64,000 nucleotides of DNA from Rhynchopus euleeides (taxonomy: Eukaryota > Euglenozoa > Diplonemea > Diplonemida > Diplonemidae): assembly GCA_963210315.1 (NCBI GenBank), contig OY723293.1, forward strand, positions 1,736,001 to 1,800,000, written 5' to 3'. The number at the start of each line of letters is the position of its first letter. Position 1 is the stretch's first letter. The translations under genes and the position numbers were made by a program. This document shows positions 30,835 to 40,793 of this stretch, piece after piece. The notes under the pieces are model-generated. The model had not been told where the DNA came from. It saw only the letters and a program-made list of their open reading frames with translations, and made no database searches.

Positions 30835-32363
30835 GGGGGGGTCATAAGCCCCCCTAAAAACGTACGAAAACCAAAATTTTCAACATACCATCAGAACCGC
30901 CCTAATACCTGATCTGACCCGAAAATCCGACCCATACCCCCCCGGAAACTGTCTGGGGCCCACTTGTGACACCTGATACGCACTTTTGTGATGATTTTTT
31001 GGGGTCCTAAAAAATGTACCTCAGTTTCGTACCTTGCCTTTGTACCTGAACCACTCCCGACCGCATTATTTCGTTCTTTGCCTTTTCTGCGGTGGTTCTG
31101 GCTCAGGTGGCACGCATGTTGCCTTCCCCAGTGCCTCGGCAAGGTCTTTCTTGACCTGATTAGTGGGAATGGTGTGTTGTTGCGTCAGCAGAATGAGTTC
31201 AGCCACCTTCTGGGTGTAGTACTTCGATCGCATGTGGGTCATTGTGAGTACTTCGTACGCCTGGGAGGCTGCATCGGCATTAGTAGGCAGCGTTGTAGAT
31301 GCTTTTGCTTCGTCGATCTTAGCCTGTGAAGGCACGATTGGGATATTGTACGCCCTGAGAGCCGAAGTGGTTATGATTGTGCTGTGTAATTTGCGCCCCG
31401 CAGGATATGCACACCACGCAGTCTCGACAACACGTATGAGAGTGTACCATGTGGGGACTCAACAAGGTCATTGGATCGGCATCTGCCTGCCGACTCAGCC
31501 CCCACACAGTGCGACCGCAAGGTTGCCAGGGATGTCTCAACGCCAGGGGAATACCCTCCCCTTGCGTTGTACAACCCTACTCTCAACCCTCGGGTCCTCT
31601 CCTGGAGGCGGTGGTGGCGGGCCCGCAACGCTTCGTACTTCCGGTACAGACTGAGGTAGTCTGCCCGGCTGACCCGCTCATTGCTTCCTAGATCATCTGC
31701 TGCTCTGGAGCTGCCATCACTCTCACTGCCCACATCAGTTGGTGTGGGGGTAGGAGCAGGACGAGTGGGAGGAGTAGGAGTGCAGGTGACATCTTTCTTG
31801 GCTAGCAAGGAACGCCGCTTTTCCCGCACGTGCGTGCAGTTGATGCACCACTGCATATATCTGTCGTCACCACGTCCCACTCGCTCTCCTATGTACCCAG
31901 CCCGACGGAGCGCCCGAAATAATGTCGCCTCACCGATGTCGTGTGCCGTTTTCTTTTTACGCAGGTCTGCCACAACGCTCTCTGCCGAGACCCCGCACAT
32001 CTCCCGTTTGGCGAGCGTCTTTCGAGCAAGGTACTCCTCTGCAGCAGCATCTGACACCTCTGCGAGGCCCTGGGCACGCGGCATGTGTTGCTCGGCGTGC
32101 TGAGTGAGCGTAGTGACACCCTTCCCTTGCAAAGAACGAAATAATGCGGTCGGGAGTGGTTCAGGTACAAAGGCAAGGTACGAAACTGAGGTACTTTTTT
32201 AGGACCCCAAAAAATCATCACAAAAGTGCGTATCAGGTGTCACAAGTGGGCCCCAGACAGTTTCCGGGGGGGTATGGGTCGGATTTTCGGGTCAGATCAG
32301 GTATTAGGGCGGCTCTGATGGTATGTTGAAAATTTTGGTTTTGTACGGGCTTATGACCCCCCC
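30835..32363 (-). mobile_element. TA-flanked element with roughly 240-bp TIRs
   Basis: Arms 30835-31082 and 32125-32363 are inverted repeats beginning GGGGGGGTCATAAGCCC, nearly identical over 240 bp. TA flanks both ends (30833-34, 32364-65). The interior carries minus-strand coding remnants, and the stop codon of the last frame lies inside the left arm. TA duplication is typical of Tc1/mariner-like elements, but long arms and a G7 terminus are not; no DDE catalytic triad is visible. The truncated element at 19901 shares the terminus. Confidence 0.88.
31066..32132 (-). pseudogene. Degenerate ORF of the TA-flanked long-TIR element
   Basis: Minus strand. A frame from about 32132 (no ATG at its head; first Met further in) gives TLFRALRRAGYIGERVGRGD, then CINCTHVREKRRSLLAK, an acidic Ser/Asp linker and a coiled segment (YLSLYRKYEALRARHHRLQE). 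It ends at 31371. After shifts, a CRDCVVCISCGA stretch and then YYTQKVAELILLTQQHTIPT to PQKRQRTK continue to 31066. The first part could be a helix-turn-helix with a zinc ribbon. Putative transposase or accessory protein, broken by at least two frame changes. Family not recognised. Confidence 0.5.
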
Positions 32364-32365
32364 TA

Positions 32366-33252
32366 GGGCAGTGATTAAAAATTCGTGTTATTCGAATACG
32401 AATATTATTCGAATAATTTCTCGAAAAATTTTCGCCACGAATAATTCGCGAATTATTCGTGGGGTTTTACTGGGGTTTCTCTCCTAGGAATAGGGACCTA
32501 CTGCCCACACTCGGGTCGTGGGCGCAGCCCACGACCCCAGTGTGCCCTGAGGGGACGTGCAATCACTACATTGTGATGATGCGACGCCGAGAATCATCAT
32601 CTGCAGTGCCTGGAGGAGTACGCTGCACCGTGCATTGAAGACAACAAGCGCTAAGGGGAGTGGGCACCGTCGCGCTGGTGGGACCATTATGGTGCCAGGC
32701 GGCCGCTGTTGCACTACGGGGCTGTACCTGATGGGGAAATCGTCATCCGCGATCCCTACCGAACTTGCGTGGAGGGAGCGGAGCCACCTGGGTCACTCAA
32801 AGGTGGAAGCACTACCCCGGTGCCCGAACCTGGGATACATTGTGCGTGCTTTATGCTGTTCCTGTTGTGCAGTTGGTGACTGGCAGGATAGCAACTGCCT
32901 CCTTCAAGATCCCTGTGGTGGAGACCTCCACGCGTGAGTGAGGTGCTGCCGATGCAAAGGGATCACCACACCTGTGTGCCGTACGGTCAGACATACGTGT
33001 GATGATTCATGAGGAAAGCAAAGCCTGAGGCGCTCTGCGGCGCTTTCCCTCGGTTTGCACTGGAATACACGTGGTCTGACGCCTCTGCCCCTACACAAAC
33101 CCACAGAAACTTCACGAATAATGACCGAATAACACATGGCCATTTATTCGCGAATAATGCCATTATTCGTATTCGAATACGAATATTATTCGAATATGTA
33201 ACTCTGAAAATCGGAGATCACGAATTATTCGCGAATAGTATCTTCACTGCCC
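32366..33252. mobile_element. 887-bp TA-flanked element (GGGCAGTGA termini)
   Basis: Begins GGGCAGTGA and ends TCACTGCCC, with TA on each side (32364-65 and 33253-54); the left TA is shared with the neighbouring element. Inside both ends is an A/T-rich array of ATTCGAATA and TTCGCGAA palindromes (32390-32470 and 33115-33240), in mirror order. A perfect GGGTCGTGGGC-GCA-GCCCACGACCC hairpin lies at 32513-32537. The middle (32530-33000) has a 126-codon ORF with no recognised domain. Probably non-autonomous. Confidence 0.85.
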
Positions 33253-33416
33253 TAGGGGGGGGGGGGGCCACGGCTTTTCTCCTAGATTTTTTTGTGTGAA
33301 AAATAACTGTCTGCGGAGCCTGCCAACCTTTTCTTGCCGAAACTTGCGGAAGATCGGAGACTTCCCTCCCCCTCCTCCTCCCCCCCCCATATGGTCTCAC
33401 ACGGCGCTGAAGTAAA

Positions 33417-33579
33417 TTACATTACAAGTGGTTTTACATGTAAAATTACAAGTGAAAAATGGTTACAAGTGCCACTTGTAAAATTACAAGTACCACTTGT
33501 AAAATTACAAGTGCCACTTGTAACTTTTACAAGTGGTACTTGTAATTTTACATGTAAATGACATGTGCCACTTGTCATC
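33417..33579. repeat. Element C left subterminal array
   Basis: At least ten ACAAGTG/CACTTGT and ACATGT motifs alternating in orientation, spaced by TAAAATTA. Mirror array at 36468-36612. Confidence 0.85.
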
Positions 33580-33747
33580 TCCGCGGTTTCCTTCATACTC
33601 TACACTGTGATGGGGGGTTTTTTGGCAAGCGGAGTGGCAAGGAGGGGGGAGAAATGACCAGCAAACGGTGGGAGTGCAATGCAACAGCTGTCGAGATCGG
33701 ATCGAGTGGACTGATTGCATTTTGTGCCGACGACGAGTCTCATTTTT

Positions 33748-35573
33748 TCAGACTGCAGGGTGTTCGTCCGACATGTGCCTATCCCTCAGTTCTTGTGAAG
33801 CAAACTCCTGCAGACACACAGGGCAGGTCGTGATGTCCAGCTCATCCTGGTGGACGTAGAGGGCGTGTTGGCTAAGTCCACTTCTGAACACCGTTTTCTC
33901 ACACAAGGGGCAAGACACTCGACATTCACACTGCGCCCTCGGCCGGTGCTGTCCGTCGTAGTGGGCGTAGAGCCCGTAAACCCGCGCGAAGCTCTTGTCA
34001 GGGCAAACAACGCAGCTATACTCTTCTGTGGCGGATGTCTCGTCGCCATCATCATCATCATCATCACCAGCCTCGCCGCTATTGCCGTCACTCGCAAGGT
34101 TGCCGCCATCACCAGCCTCCTCCCGTCGGTGGTTCCTTGTGCAGGGGGCGTCACCTCCGTCACCTCCCAGGGTTCTTCGTCACAGATGCAAACCAGGAAA
34201 ACATCGCCGTTGTTGCCGGGTTCTGCCTGAAATGTTTGTCCGTGACCATCTCTGCGGCGCACATGTGACCCGAGGCCAAGTTTGTCCAAGCGGACCACCA
34301 ATTGACGAGCAGCCTTGAGCCACGTATCATTGTGAGTGATCACACACCTGCACAGGCGCATGGAATCGTAAGATAAAATTTGGGGCCGCTCGCCGATGGT
34401 AGGAGTCAGTGGAGGCACTTTGCGCACGGTATTTTCATCCGTCAAGTGTTTCTGTTTCAGTTCATAGATCTGCAGATCACGCTCCATCGTCTGCGGGGAT
34501 CCCCCACGTGTCCACCTCTTGCGCTCACCGTTGCCCTGTTCGAAGAGCTCGTCGGAGACGGTGACCCTGTGCGCATCCTGCTCATCAAACCAGTGTTCGA
34601 GAGAATGAGCATATGCCGAGCGAGTGATCCCGGGATTTGCCCACTCCAACAAGAAGATCAGCACATGATAGCTGATCACAGCGAATAGAAACTCTTTGCG
34701 GCAGGAACCTGTTGAGAAGTATCGCACTGGTATGTCTTGGTAGCGGAAGAAGATCAGTGATTGCATTGCGCAGCACAATGTCCGCTGATTCCCCACGGTG
34801 ATGGCCTTCAAAGCAGCGAGTATCTCTCTTGCGTGCTTCCCAGTGAATTTTTTTCCCACTTTTCCAAGGATGGTTTCCTCCACCACTTTTGATCCCGGCA
34901 GCGTATGTAGAATGAGGCGCATGACACCTTTCGTGTCGTGAAGGGGGGGCGTCACGGTGTAGACAGGATTCGAGAATTTTGAAGCGATGCTACAAGTGAA
35001 TCCTGCGGCATCCATCTCTTGGATACTACAGCGGTGGCAGTCATGCAGGTACTCCAAACGCTCGTCGATTCCTGTAAGGCAGAAGGCAGAACGATGCCCT
35101 GTCCCACCTACACCTTTGAAGAGTGACCACAACTCTAAGTGGTCACCCCCAAGCCGGAACTGGGTGATGGAAAAGGAGCAAGGCCCCTTCGTGAAGATCC
35201 CCTTCTGAACTGCCACAATCTGCCCCAAGGCATGGAGCATCCACCATTCGTAGAACAGGGGCTTGTGGCGGTCACACACTGTCAGAAAGCGGGACGCGGT
35301 GATCCCGTCCGTCAATGCGATTGCCAGTCGCTGCCTGCTCTTTCCTTGAAGGCTACCGGGTGTGTAGCCATCACCCGTGACCATGACTGTTGGTGGGGGG
35401 CGACCCGAGCGGATGGGGAAAGCCCTAAGCAGAAACTCGAGGCACCCCCGCATGTTCCCTAGCAGAGAGGGCGTCATCAGCCGGAGGGGAGCTTCATGCT
35501 TTACGAGGAGGGGGTATGAACCCGACCGTCGTTGCGGCCTGCTTTGTCGGAGGGGGTGTGATCGGCACGTCAA
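33748..35573 (-). pseudogene. Element C ORF2, core plus three C2H2 fingers, one frameshift
   Basis: Open from 35573 down; the conserved part begins near SLQGKSRQRLAIALTDGITA and includes GGDHLELWSLFKG, HRSAFC, DCHRCSIQEMDAAGF, VTPPLHDTKGVMRLI, FFRYQDIPVRYF, LLEWANPGITRS, YAHSLEHWFDEQDAH and LGLGSHV. Near 34106-34146 the frame slips by one base. In the shifted frame an acidic (GAT)n stretch is followed by three C2H2 fingers: YSCVVC...HYDGQH, CPLCE...HALYVH, CPVCL...HMSDEH, ending with TGA at 33748-33750. The 35573-35494 head overlaps ORF1, so the true start may be further in, or ORF2 may be reached by frameshifting. Presumed transposition protein; family not recognised. Confidence 0.7.
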
Positions 35574-36339
35574 TCCGTGTCAGCCCACTCAGCACCGTGA
35601 CCTGCAGATTTCTGCTTGAATCCACAAAATGCGGAGGCGGCACAACGAGCGAGCCGCTGTATTCACCTGGCTCACACTGGTCCGAAGGACGGTCCCTGTA
35701 GAAGGTGTAGGCGACCTGCACCCCTTCCAGCGTCGCCGTCACCAGCTTGGTGAAGCCATTCTCGACGATGACGCTATAGTAGCGCCCGGTCTCCTGGTCG
35801 TGCACGCCCACAACGACATGCTGCATCGCCGCCACCGCCGCCACTGCCTTATTCTTCGGACGCGTCTCGGATGTGGAGGCTTGTGCCGATGCCTTGTACA
35901 TCTTGACCATATCCATGCTGTCCAGGTCCTTCACCACCAGCTTGAGGCGCGCGAAACCCTCCGACTTCTTCTGCGTTGGCGTGGGGAAGGGCTTCAGCGC
36001 GATGCCGTGGATGGCCATATTACGGTTTCCTTCGATCCGAACCGTGTACAGGTCGCCGGAAACATCCTTCAGTGACTTGTAGGAAGCCAGTGCATCGTAT
36101 TTGCGTTTCAGCACCTTTGTTATCACTCCACTCTTGGGGGGGATGGTGGTCACCAGCACCTTCTGCAGCATCTCCTTCAACACCGAGTGTTTAAACACCT
36201 CCCCCGTCTTCCTGGTGGTGTACACGGCCACAAGCTGCTGCAGCTGGCTTTCATGCCGCTCATCCTCCTTCCCCAGATCCCCGCCCTTCGTCCGCTTGCT
36301 GTTGCGCGTCGGTGTTGTGGTGGCCGTTCTCTTGCTCAT
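35494..36339 (-). CDS. Element C ORF1
   Basis: 281 residues from ATG at 36339. Basic Thr/Lys/Arg-rich N-terminus (MSKRTATTTPTRNSKRTKGG) suggests a nuclear localisation signal. A helical region follows (LQQLVAVYTTRKTGEVFKHS), then VLKRKYDALASYKSLKDVSG and YTVRIEGNRNMAIHGIALKP, the part shared with ORF1 of A and B. A C-terminal half with beta-rich sequence (VVVGVHDQETGRYYSVIVEN) ends PPPRKA. Intact, unlike its relatives. Likely DNA-binding partner of ORF2 (inference from the TNPA-like layout: one protein with element-specific terminal repeats). Overlaps ORF2 by 80 bases in another frame. Confidence 0.75.
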   Translation of the reverse strand: MSKRTATTTPTRNSKRTKGGDLGKEDERHESQLQQLVAVYTTRKTGEVFKHSVLKEMLQKVLVTTIPPKSGVITKVLKRKYDALASYKSLKDVSGDLYTVRIEGNRNMAIHGIALKPFPTPTQKKSEGFARLKLVVKDLDSMDMVKMYKASAQASTSETRPKNKAVAAVAAMQHVVVGVHDQETGRYYSVIVENGFTKLVTATLEGVQVAYTFYRDRPSDQCEPGEYSGSLVVPPPHFVDSSRNLQVTVLSGLTRIDVPITPPPTKQAATTVGFIPPPRKA

Positions 36340-36467
36340 GTTGGAGGTGCAAAGGTCCTTTTGTAAGTGAGGGTGTGTGTGTGCAGCAGGGCATGTGCTG
36401 GTCTGGGGTCGCGGGGGATAAACAAATGGAACAACACGGCTCGCCAGTGTTCAGGAAAGCTCGTAAA

Positions 36468-36612
36468 TGACAAGTGGCACATGTCATTTACATGTAATTT
36501 TACATGTACCACTTGTAAAATTTACAAGTGGCACATGTAATTTTACAAGTGCCACTTGTAAATTTACATGTAAAAGTTTTTACATGTAAACCACTTGTAA
36601 AACCACTTGTAA
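36468..36612. repeat. Element C right subterminal array
   Basis: Mirror of 33417-33579: CACTTGTAAA, TTACAAGTGG and TTTACATGTAAA in alternating orientation. Confidence 0.85.
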
Positions 36613-36770
36613 CAGTGGTTACTTCAGCGCCGTGCAGGCAGAGCAAAGGCTGCCGTGCGCATGTTAGCTGATCACCCCCCCCCCCCCTGCCTCCCCACAA
36701 CCCCCCCCCCTCCTCCCAAGCATCATCAGGGAAATCCTTTTATTTTTTGACTTAAAAAATACTCACCACG

Positions 36771-36884
36771 GGGGGGGGCCCTCGCTACCAGTCACTGCTC
36801 GTCACAGCTCGTCAGCCGGTGAGGGGGAGGTGGGCCGTGGCTCACATTTTTCTCACTCAGTCACACTTGGTAGCGAGGGCCCCC
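36771..36884. mobile_element. Short MITE, copy 2 (GGGGGCC termini)
   Basis: Inverse copy of 8699-8807 with the same roughly 17-bp terminal inverted repeats and similar interior; ACG on both flanks is a possible 3-bp target duplication. Confidence 0.78.
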
Positions 36885-38400
36885 ACGATACCATAAGCCG
36901 ACCCATCCCAGATCTCTGCAATTCGCGCCGACCAGTTGCGTCCCTGAAGATGTGGGTGCAGCTTGGGCGTGGTGATGCTTGCGTTGCCTGGTTGTGCTGC
37001 ATGGCACATCGGGTGGCCTGGCTGTCCGGATCAGAGAGAGGGAAATAAAGCGCAGCGCAGTGGAGTGGGAGGGGTGTGGGGGGAGGGGTGTGCTTCGCTC
37101 TAACGACGACGAAGAGAATCCCAGAGAGGGACGAAGAGAATGGTCCCACCCTCCCCACCCCACCCCACCGCCCCCACCTCTCGTCCTATTATTAGTCTAC
37201 CCCCTTTCAGGTTTTGCACCACACGCACTACTTCTGACCTTCCGCAGCCCCAAGAGAAATAAAAAAAGGCGTGGCCCGTGTGGCGAGAACAACCCAAACC
37301 AGTACCCCCCCCTCTCTCTCTCCTCCGGGAGATGTTACGAACCGCACAAGTCCAAAAAAATCGTTCAAATCGTTCAAAAAAATCCCCCCCCCCCCCTGCA
37401 ACGCCAGTTGGGGTACTCCCCACACAACTCTATTGCGCCCGAATCTGCGTCCTGAAGTTCACTCCTAAGTATTGACTAATGTTATGTCCTTTCTTCCTGC
37501 TTCTTTATGCACTAATCGTGCGTGATGTGTGTGTGTGCCTCCGACTATATGTTGTGCCCCGCCACTCCGGCACCAACCCTTCCTCCTTCCCGGAGAAAGT
37601 GTATCAAAGCTGGAAGGGGCCAACGCCCCAAAACCTGCAGCATCGTGAGTCAGCCTTCGTTAGCAAGGCTAACCATGAAGCAGCATTTTTTGGCAATCCC
37701 ACCACGCTGTTGGGGGGGGGGGGGGGGACACCTGGGGGATGTCACCGTGTGTGCCCAGAAGAACCCAAGGCAGGCCCCTCTCCTCCCTCCAGGGGAGGGG
37801 CTGTTCAGAGCACGGACAGCGATCAATCGTTCAAAATTGTTCAAACCACCCGGGGGGGGGGGGAACCGGTAGGTGGCTGGGCCTCCCATCTGCCCTGTGT
37901 GCTCAATGGTTGACTCACATCAAAGTTGAGGGGGCAGGCTTCTTTGCGCAGGGAAGCGGCAGAGAGAGAGAGAGAGATGTAAAAAAAAACAAAATGGTTT
38001 TCTTTTACCCCGAGCCGAGAGCGCAAAAGGTTGACGATTTGATCCTACACCGCCCCCATCCCTCCATCCCCCGTTCGGTGGGCGGGTCTTTGTTGGAGGT
38101 TGACGATTTGATCCGACACCGCCGCTCCATGCAGTTGTATATGGGCCGATGAATCTATCATCAGCACCCCACTGTGGACCCCCCCTAGTTCTGCAGCCGT
38201 TGAAGGCTGTGTGTGCCAGAAGGGACCACAAACCCACACAGCTCCAAAATGCTGTGTCCCCGCCCCATTGGGGGTTTGTTGCACTTTGGACCGGGAACTT
38301 TTGGCCTCTCTTTCGCTGCGATTGGCCTCAGGATATAGGTTATGCGAGGAGAACATCATGGGATCAAAACAAAAATTGGTCCTGGGCACGACCTTAAACT
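36885..38400. other. Intergenic upstream of the LINE
   Basis: No supportable gene. Contains TCGTTCAAA motifs (37361, 37370, 37827), C runs (37386-37399), G runs (37710-37727, 37850-37861) and a GAGAGAGA tract at 37960-37977. Confidence 0.5.
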
Positions 38401-38451
38401 ACCTAAGACCTAGGGAAGTCGTAAAACTCAACCCCACACCCCGAGGGCTCC

Positions 38452-38508
38452 CCCAGGCTGGTCCGCCTGGGCAACGGGGTCCCAGTGCATAGCACGGAGC
38501 ACTGGGAC
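38452..38508 (+). other. Two strong hairpins in the LINE 5' region
   Basis: CCCAGGC-TGGTCC-GCCTGGG (38452-38471), then after GCAACGGG the perfect 10-bp stem GTCCCAGTGC...GCACTGGGAC (38479-38508). They may be part of a structured 5' end; I could not thread an HDV-like ribozyme fold through them. Confidence 0.6.
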
Positions 38509-38582
38509 AAAAGAGGGTCCGCCTTTTTCCGTCAACTCTGACATGGGGAGGGACAGCTGGAGCCACTGGCGGGGTGCTGTGT

Positions 38583-38751
38583 TGACTTCAGGGGGCTCCC
38601 AACGTGCTTCGGCACACCGGGTTCTTGGCCTGCGGCGGCATGGTAGTCGGTCAGAGAGGCCAGCGCTTGGTCGGGGACTACTCAGAGAGGGCGTGTGCGG
38701 ACTTCAGGGGGCTCCCAACGTGCATCTGCACACCGGGTTCTTGGCCTGCGG
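38583..38751 (+). repeat. 53-bp direct repeat in LINE 5' UTR
   Basis: GACTTCAGGGGGCTCCCAAC ... CTTGGCCTGCGG occurs at 38583-38635 and again at 38700-38751, with three central differences. Tandem 5' UTR units are a common place for internal promoters in LINEs; function here is inferred. Confidence 0.8.
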
Positions 38752-39027
38752 ACGTAGATTGCCTAAAGGTTTAGAAACCGGCCGAGCCCGTGGGGGTGAC
38801 GAACGTACTGCCGGCCCGGGATTGTCAAGGTTCTTTCCCCAGATGGCTCACCAGTACCACCAAACCACACGGAGAGCAAAACCGCCGGGGAGGGGGTGGG
38901 GGAAGGTGGGAAGGGCGGCATGCCGAACTACAGCAAGGATGGCCAACAATGCGATCACTGCAAACAAGGCATGGGACACAAGAGGGAAAAAAAAAAAGGG
39001 GAACACAACTGACACATCACACACACA

Positions 39028-40767
39028 ATGTCCCACGCTGCCTCTGTCCCCCTGCACCCCTCCTCGACGGGGTTCCCTGGGGAGGCGTCGGCTAAGCCGG
39101 CGCCGAGCGAAGCTGCAGGGAAGAGGCACAAGTGGGTGCTGAGGGAAAAGGAGTGGAGTGCCGACGTCAGGCACTCAACCGACGAGCTGGCCGCCAAGGG
39201 CGGCGTAATGCTGTGCGCCAAAGGCGACGCACAGCGCCTGATCGCGAGGTGCAGGGAGCACCCGCCGCCGGGACCGGCGGCAATCCTGACCGTCGAGGCG
39301 ACGGAGGGGGGGAAGGGGCGCAGCCGCGTCCTCTCCCTCCTGGTCGAGCGCGACGGCGAGACCCGGGGGCTGCGGCGGCACCTGCTGCAGCTCCACAGTG
39401 ACCCCGTACACTACGGGGCCAGCAGCAGCCCGGGCCTGAAAGCCCCCAAGGGCAGCCGGGAGTGGGTGGTGATGGAAGCACCGCCAGCCACCCCCCTCAC
39501 ACACACACACATCCGCACCTGGCTGCGGGCCCACGGCGCGGAGCCGGACGCGGTCATCGCGATGACCGGCACCACCTGGGCCCGCCGCTTCAAGGTGGGT
39601 GTGGACAGTCGACAGGTCAAGGACCTGCTGCGTGCGAGCGGCGAGAGCGACATCTTCTGCCGCCCCCACTTCCACACCACCACACACCCCGACACAGTCG
39701 TGCGCCTGCCGCCCGACACCACCATCCAGCAGGCACAGGAGAAGGCGAGCCGGCTGAGCGGAAGGGTCGTCCTTGTCAAGGGCGGCCTCGGCATCGCAGT
39801 GCCGAACACCGCCGGGCACCACGCCACGGCAGCAGTCGTCGGCGACGAAGCTGCAACCCCCCTGCAGGGGAAATATGTGCTGGAGGGGCTGCCCCCGGAG
39901 TACACCGCCCGCTGCACCCGGGACCTGCTGGAGGAGATGGGCTGGCAGGCGCGCATCCTGGCGTCAACCAGGGTGCCGAACGGGCGGGCAGTCCTGCTGC
40001 GCGCCCCCACCACCCCCCAGAAACTCGGCGCGTACTGCGTCGACAACAACACCTACCTGGTGTTGCGGCGGTACCGCGAACCCGAGGACTTGGGGCTCTT
40101 CCCCCGCCGGCGGAGGCCAAAGCGCACCAAGCCCCCACCGGAGCCGACCCCACCACCCGCAGCACCGGAGCAGCCGAAGGGAGGAGTGCCGGGGAGTGAG
40201 CTGGCGAGTAAGAAGACAAAGAAGAAGACGAAGAAGAAGGGGGCCACGACCGACGCTGAGATGAAGGACAGCGGCCCCCCCCACGCCACCACCACTACCA
40301 CCGACCCCGCCGCCGCCGCAGCAGCCGCCGCCGCCGCCGCCAACCTCGCCAGGGTGCAAGCCCTCCTCGAGCAGGCGGAACAGCGTGCTGCCGAGGCAGA
40401 GCGGCGGGCAGCCGCTGCAGAGGAGCGGGCCGCGAACCAGGAGAGACAGTTCGCGGCCGCCCTGCAGGCAATGCAGGCCCGCCTGCAGCACCTGGAGGCG
40501 GCAGCACATCCGCAGTCAAAACCGAAGAAGACCACCAAGCCGGGCACCAGCTCCCCCTCCCGAAAGACCGAGCCGGCCGCCACCACCCCAAACCGGGGGA
40601 CCAAGGGCTCACCCCCGAAGTCCGCCTCCCCGGCCAGAACCCACACGGGGCTAACCCCCAAGAAGAAGAGCCGGGCACTCTCTCCGTCCCGGACCGCAAC
40701 CCTGCGCACAAAGCACCCGAAGGAGCGGTTGCACAAACGTCAGTGCGAAGAGGTCCTCTTCAACTGA
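39028..40767 (+). CDS. LINE ORF1 protein, ends in UGA-CGG
   Basis: 579 residues from ATG 39028. N-terminal half is globular, with two possible RRM-like stretches (around residues 45-120 and 285-350, e.g. GKYVLEGLPPEYTARCTRDL). Then a Pro-rich linker, a Lys-rich patch (KKTKKKTKKKG), an Ala run and a heptad-like coiled coil (ARVQALLEQAEQRAAEAERR, about 430-490), and a basic Ser/Pro-rich tail. This is the usual make-up of a LINE RNA-binding ORF1p: nucleic-acid binding plus coiled-coil multimerisation. It ends ...EEVLFN then TGA followed by CGG, and the next codons stay in the same frame as ORF2, which lacks its own AUG. See the readthrough feature. Confidence 0.88.
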   Translation: MSHAASVPLHPSSTGFPGEASAKPAPSEAAGKRHKWVLREKEWSADVRHSTDELAAKGGVMLCAKGDAQRLIARCREHPPPGPAAILTVEATEGGKGRSRVLSLLVERDGETRGLRRHLLQLHSDPVHYGASSSPGLKAPKGSREWVVMEAPPATPLTHTHIRTWLRAHGAEPDAVIAMTGTTWARRFKVGVDSRQVKDLLRASGESDIFCRPHFHTTTHPDTVVRLPPDTTIQQAQEKASRLSGRVVLVKGGLGIAVPNTAGHHATAAVVGDEAATPLQGKYVLEGLPPEYTARCTRDLLEEMGWQARILASTRVPNGRAVLLRAPTTPQKLGAYCVDNNTYLVLRRYREPEDLGLFPRRRRPKRTKPPPEPTPPPAAPEQPKGGVPGSELASKKTKKKTKKKGATTDAEMKDSGPPHATTTTTDPAAAAAAAAAAANLARVQALLEQAEQRAAEAERRAAAAEERAANQERQFAAALQAMQARLQHLEAAAHPQSKPKKTTKPGTSSPSRKTEPAATTPNRGTKGSPPKSASPARTHTGLTPKKKSRALSPSRTATLRTKHPKERLHKRQCEEVLFN

Positions 40768-40793
40768 CGGGGAGGCCCGCCATCTCCAGGCCT
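40765..40793 (+). promoter_or_regulatory. Candidate UGA stop-codon readthrough signal
   Basis: The ORF1 stop is UGA immediately followed by CGG, the known type II readthrough context (UGA-CGG or UGA-CUA with a 3' structure). Downstream AGGCC (40773-40777) can pair with GGCCT (40789-40793), and GGAG with CTCC offers an alternative pairing. The frame then stays open through all of ORF2. UGA is a normal stop in this genome (it ends the RRM protein and others), so this would be local recoding. Confidence 0.6.

Larger units (their letters stand above)
33400..36634 (-). mobile_element. Element C, CACGG-terminated two-ORF DNA transposon
   Basis: Termini CACGGCGCTGAAGTAA and its inverse (33400-33415, 36619-36634), perfect over 16 bp. 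CA flanks both ends, compatible with a 2-bp duplication. Subterminal arrays of CCACTTGTAAAATTACAAGTGG-type palindromes at both ends. ORF1 and ORF2 are on the minus strand in that order. This is the most complete of the three related elements (A, B, C). Confidence 0.88.

Noticed and set aside
33748-35573. Tyrosine recombinase (Crypton/DIRS-like) reading of ORF2
   Set aside because: YxHSxxHW has the flavour of such a motif, but no R...HxxR...Y order could be traced in A, B and C together.
38440-38520. HDV-like ribozyme at the LINE 5' end
   Set aside because: GGGCAAC between two hairpins looked suggestive, but I could not place P1 and P2 pairings in the required order.
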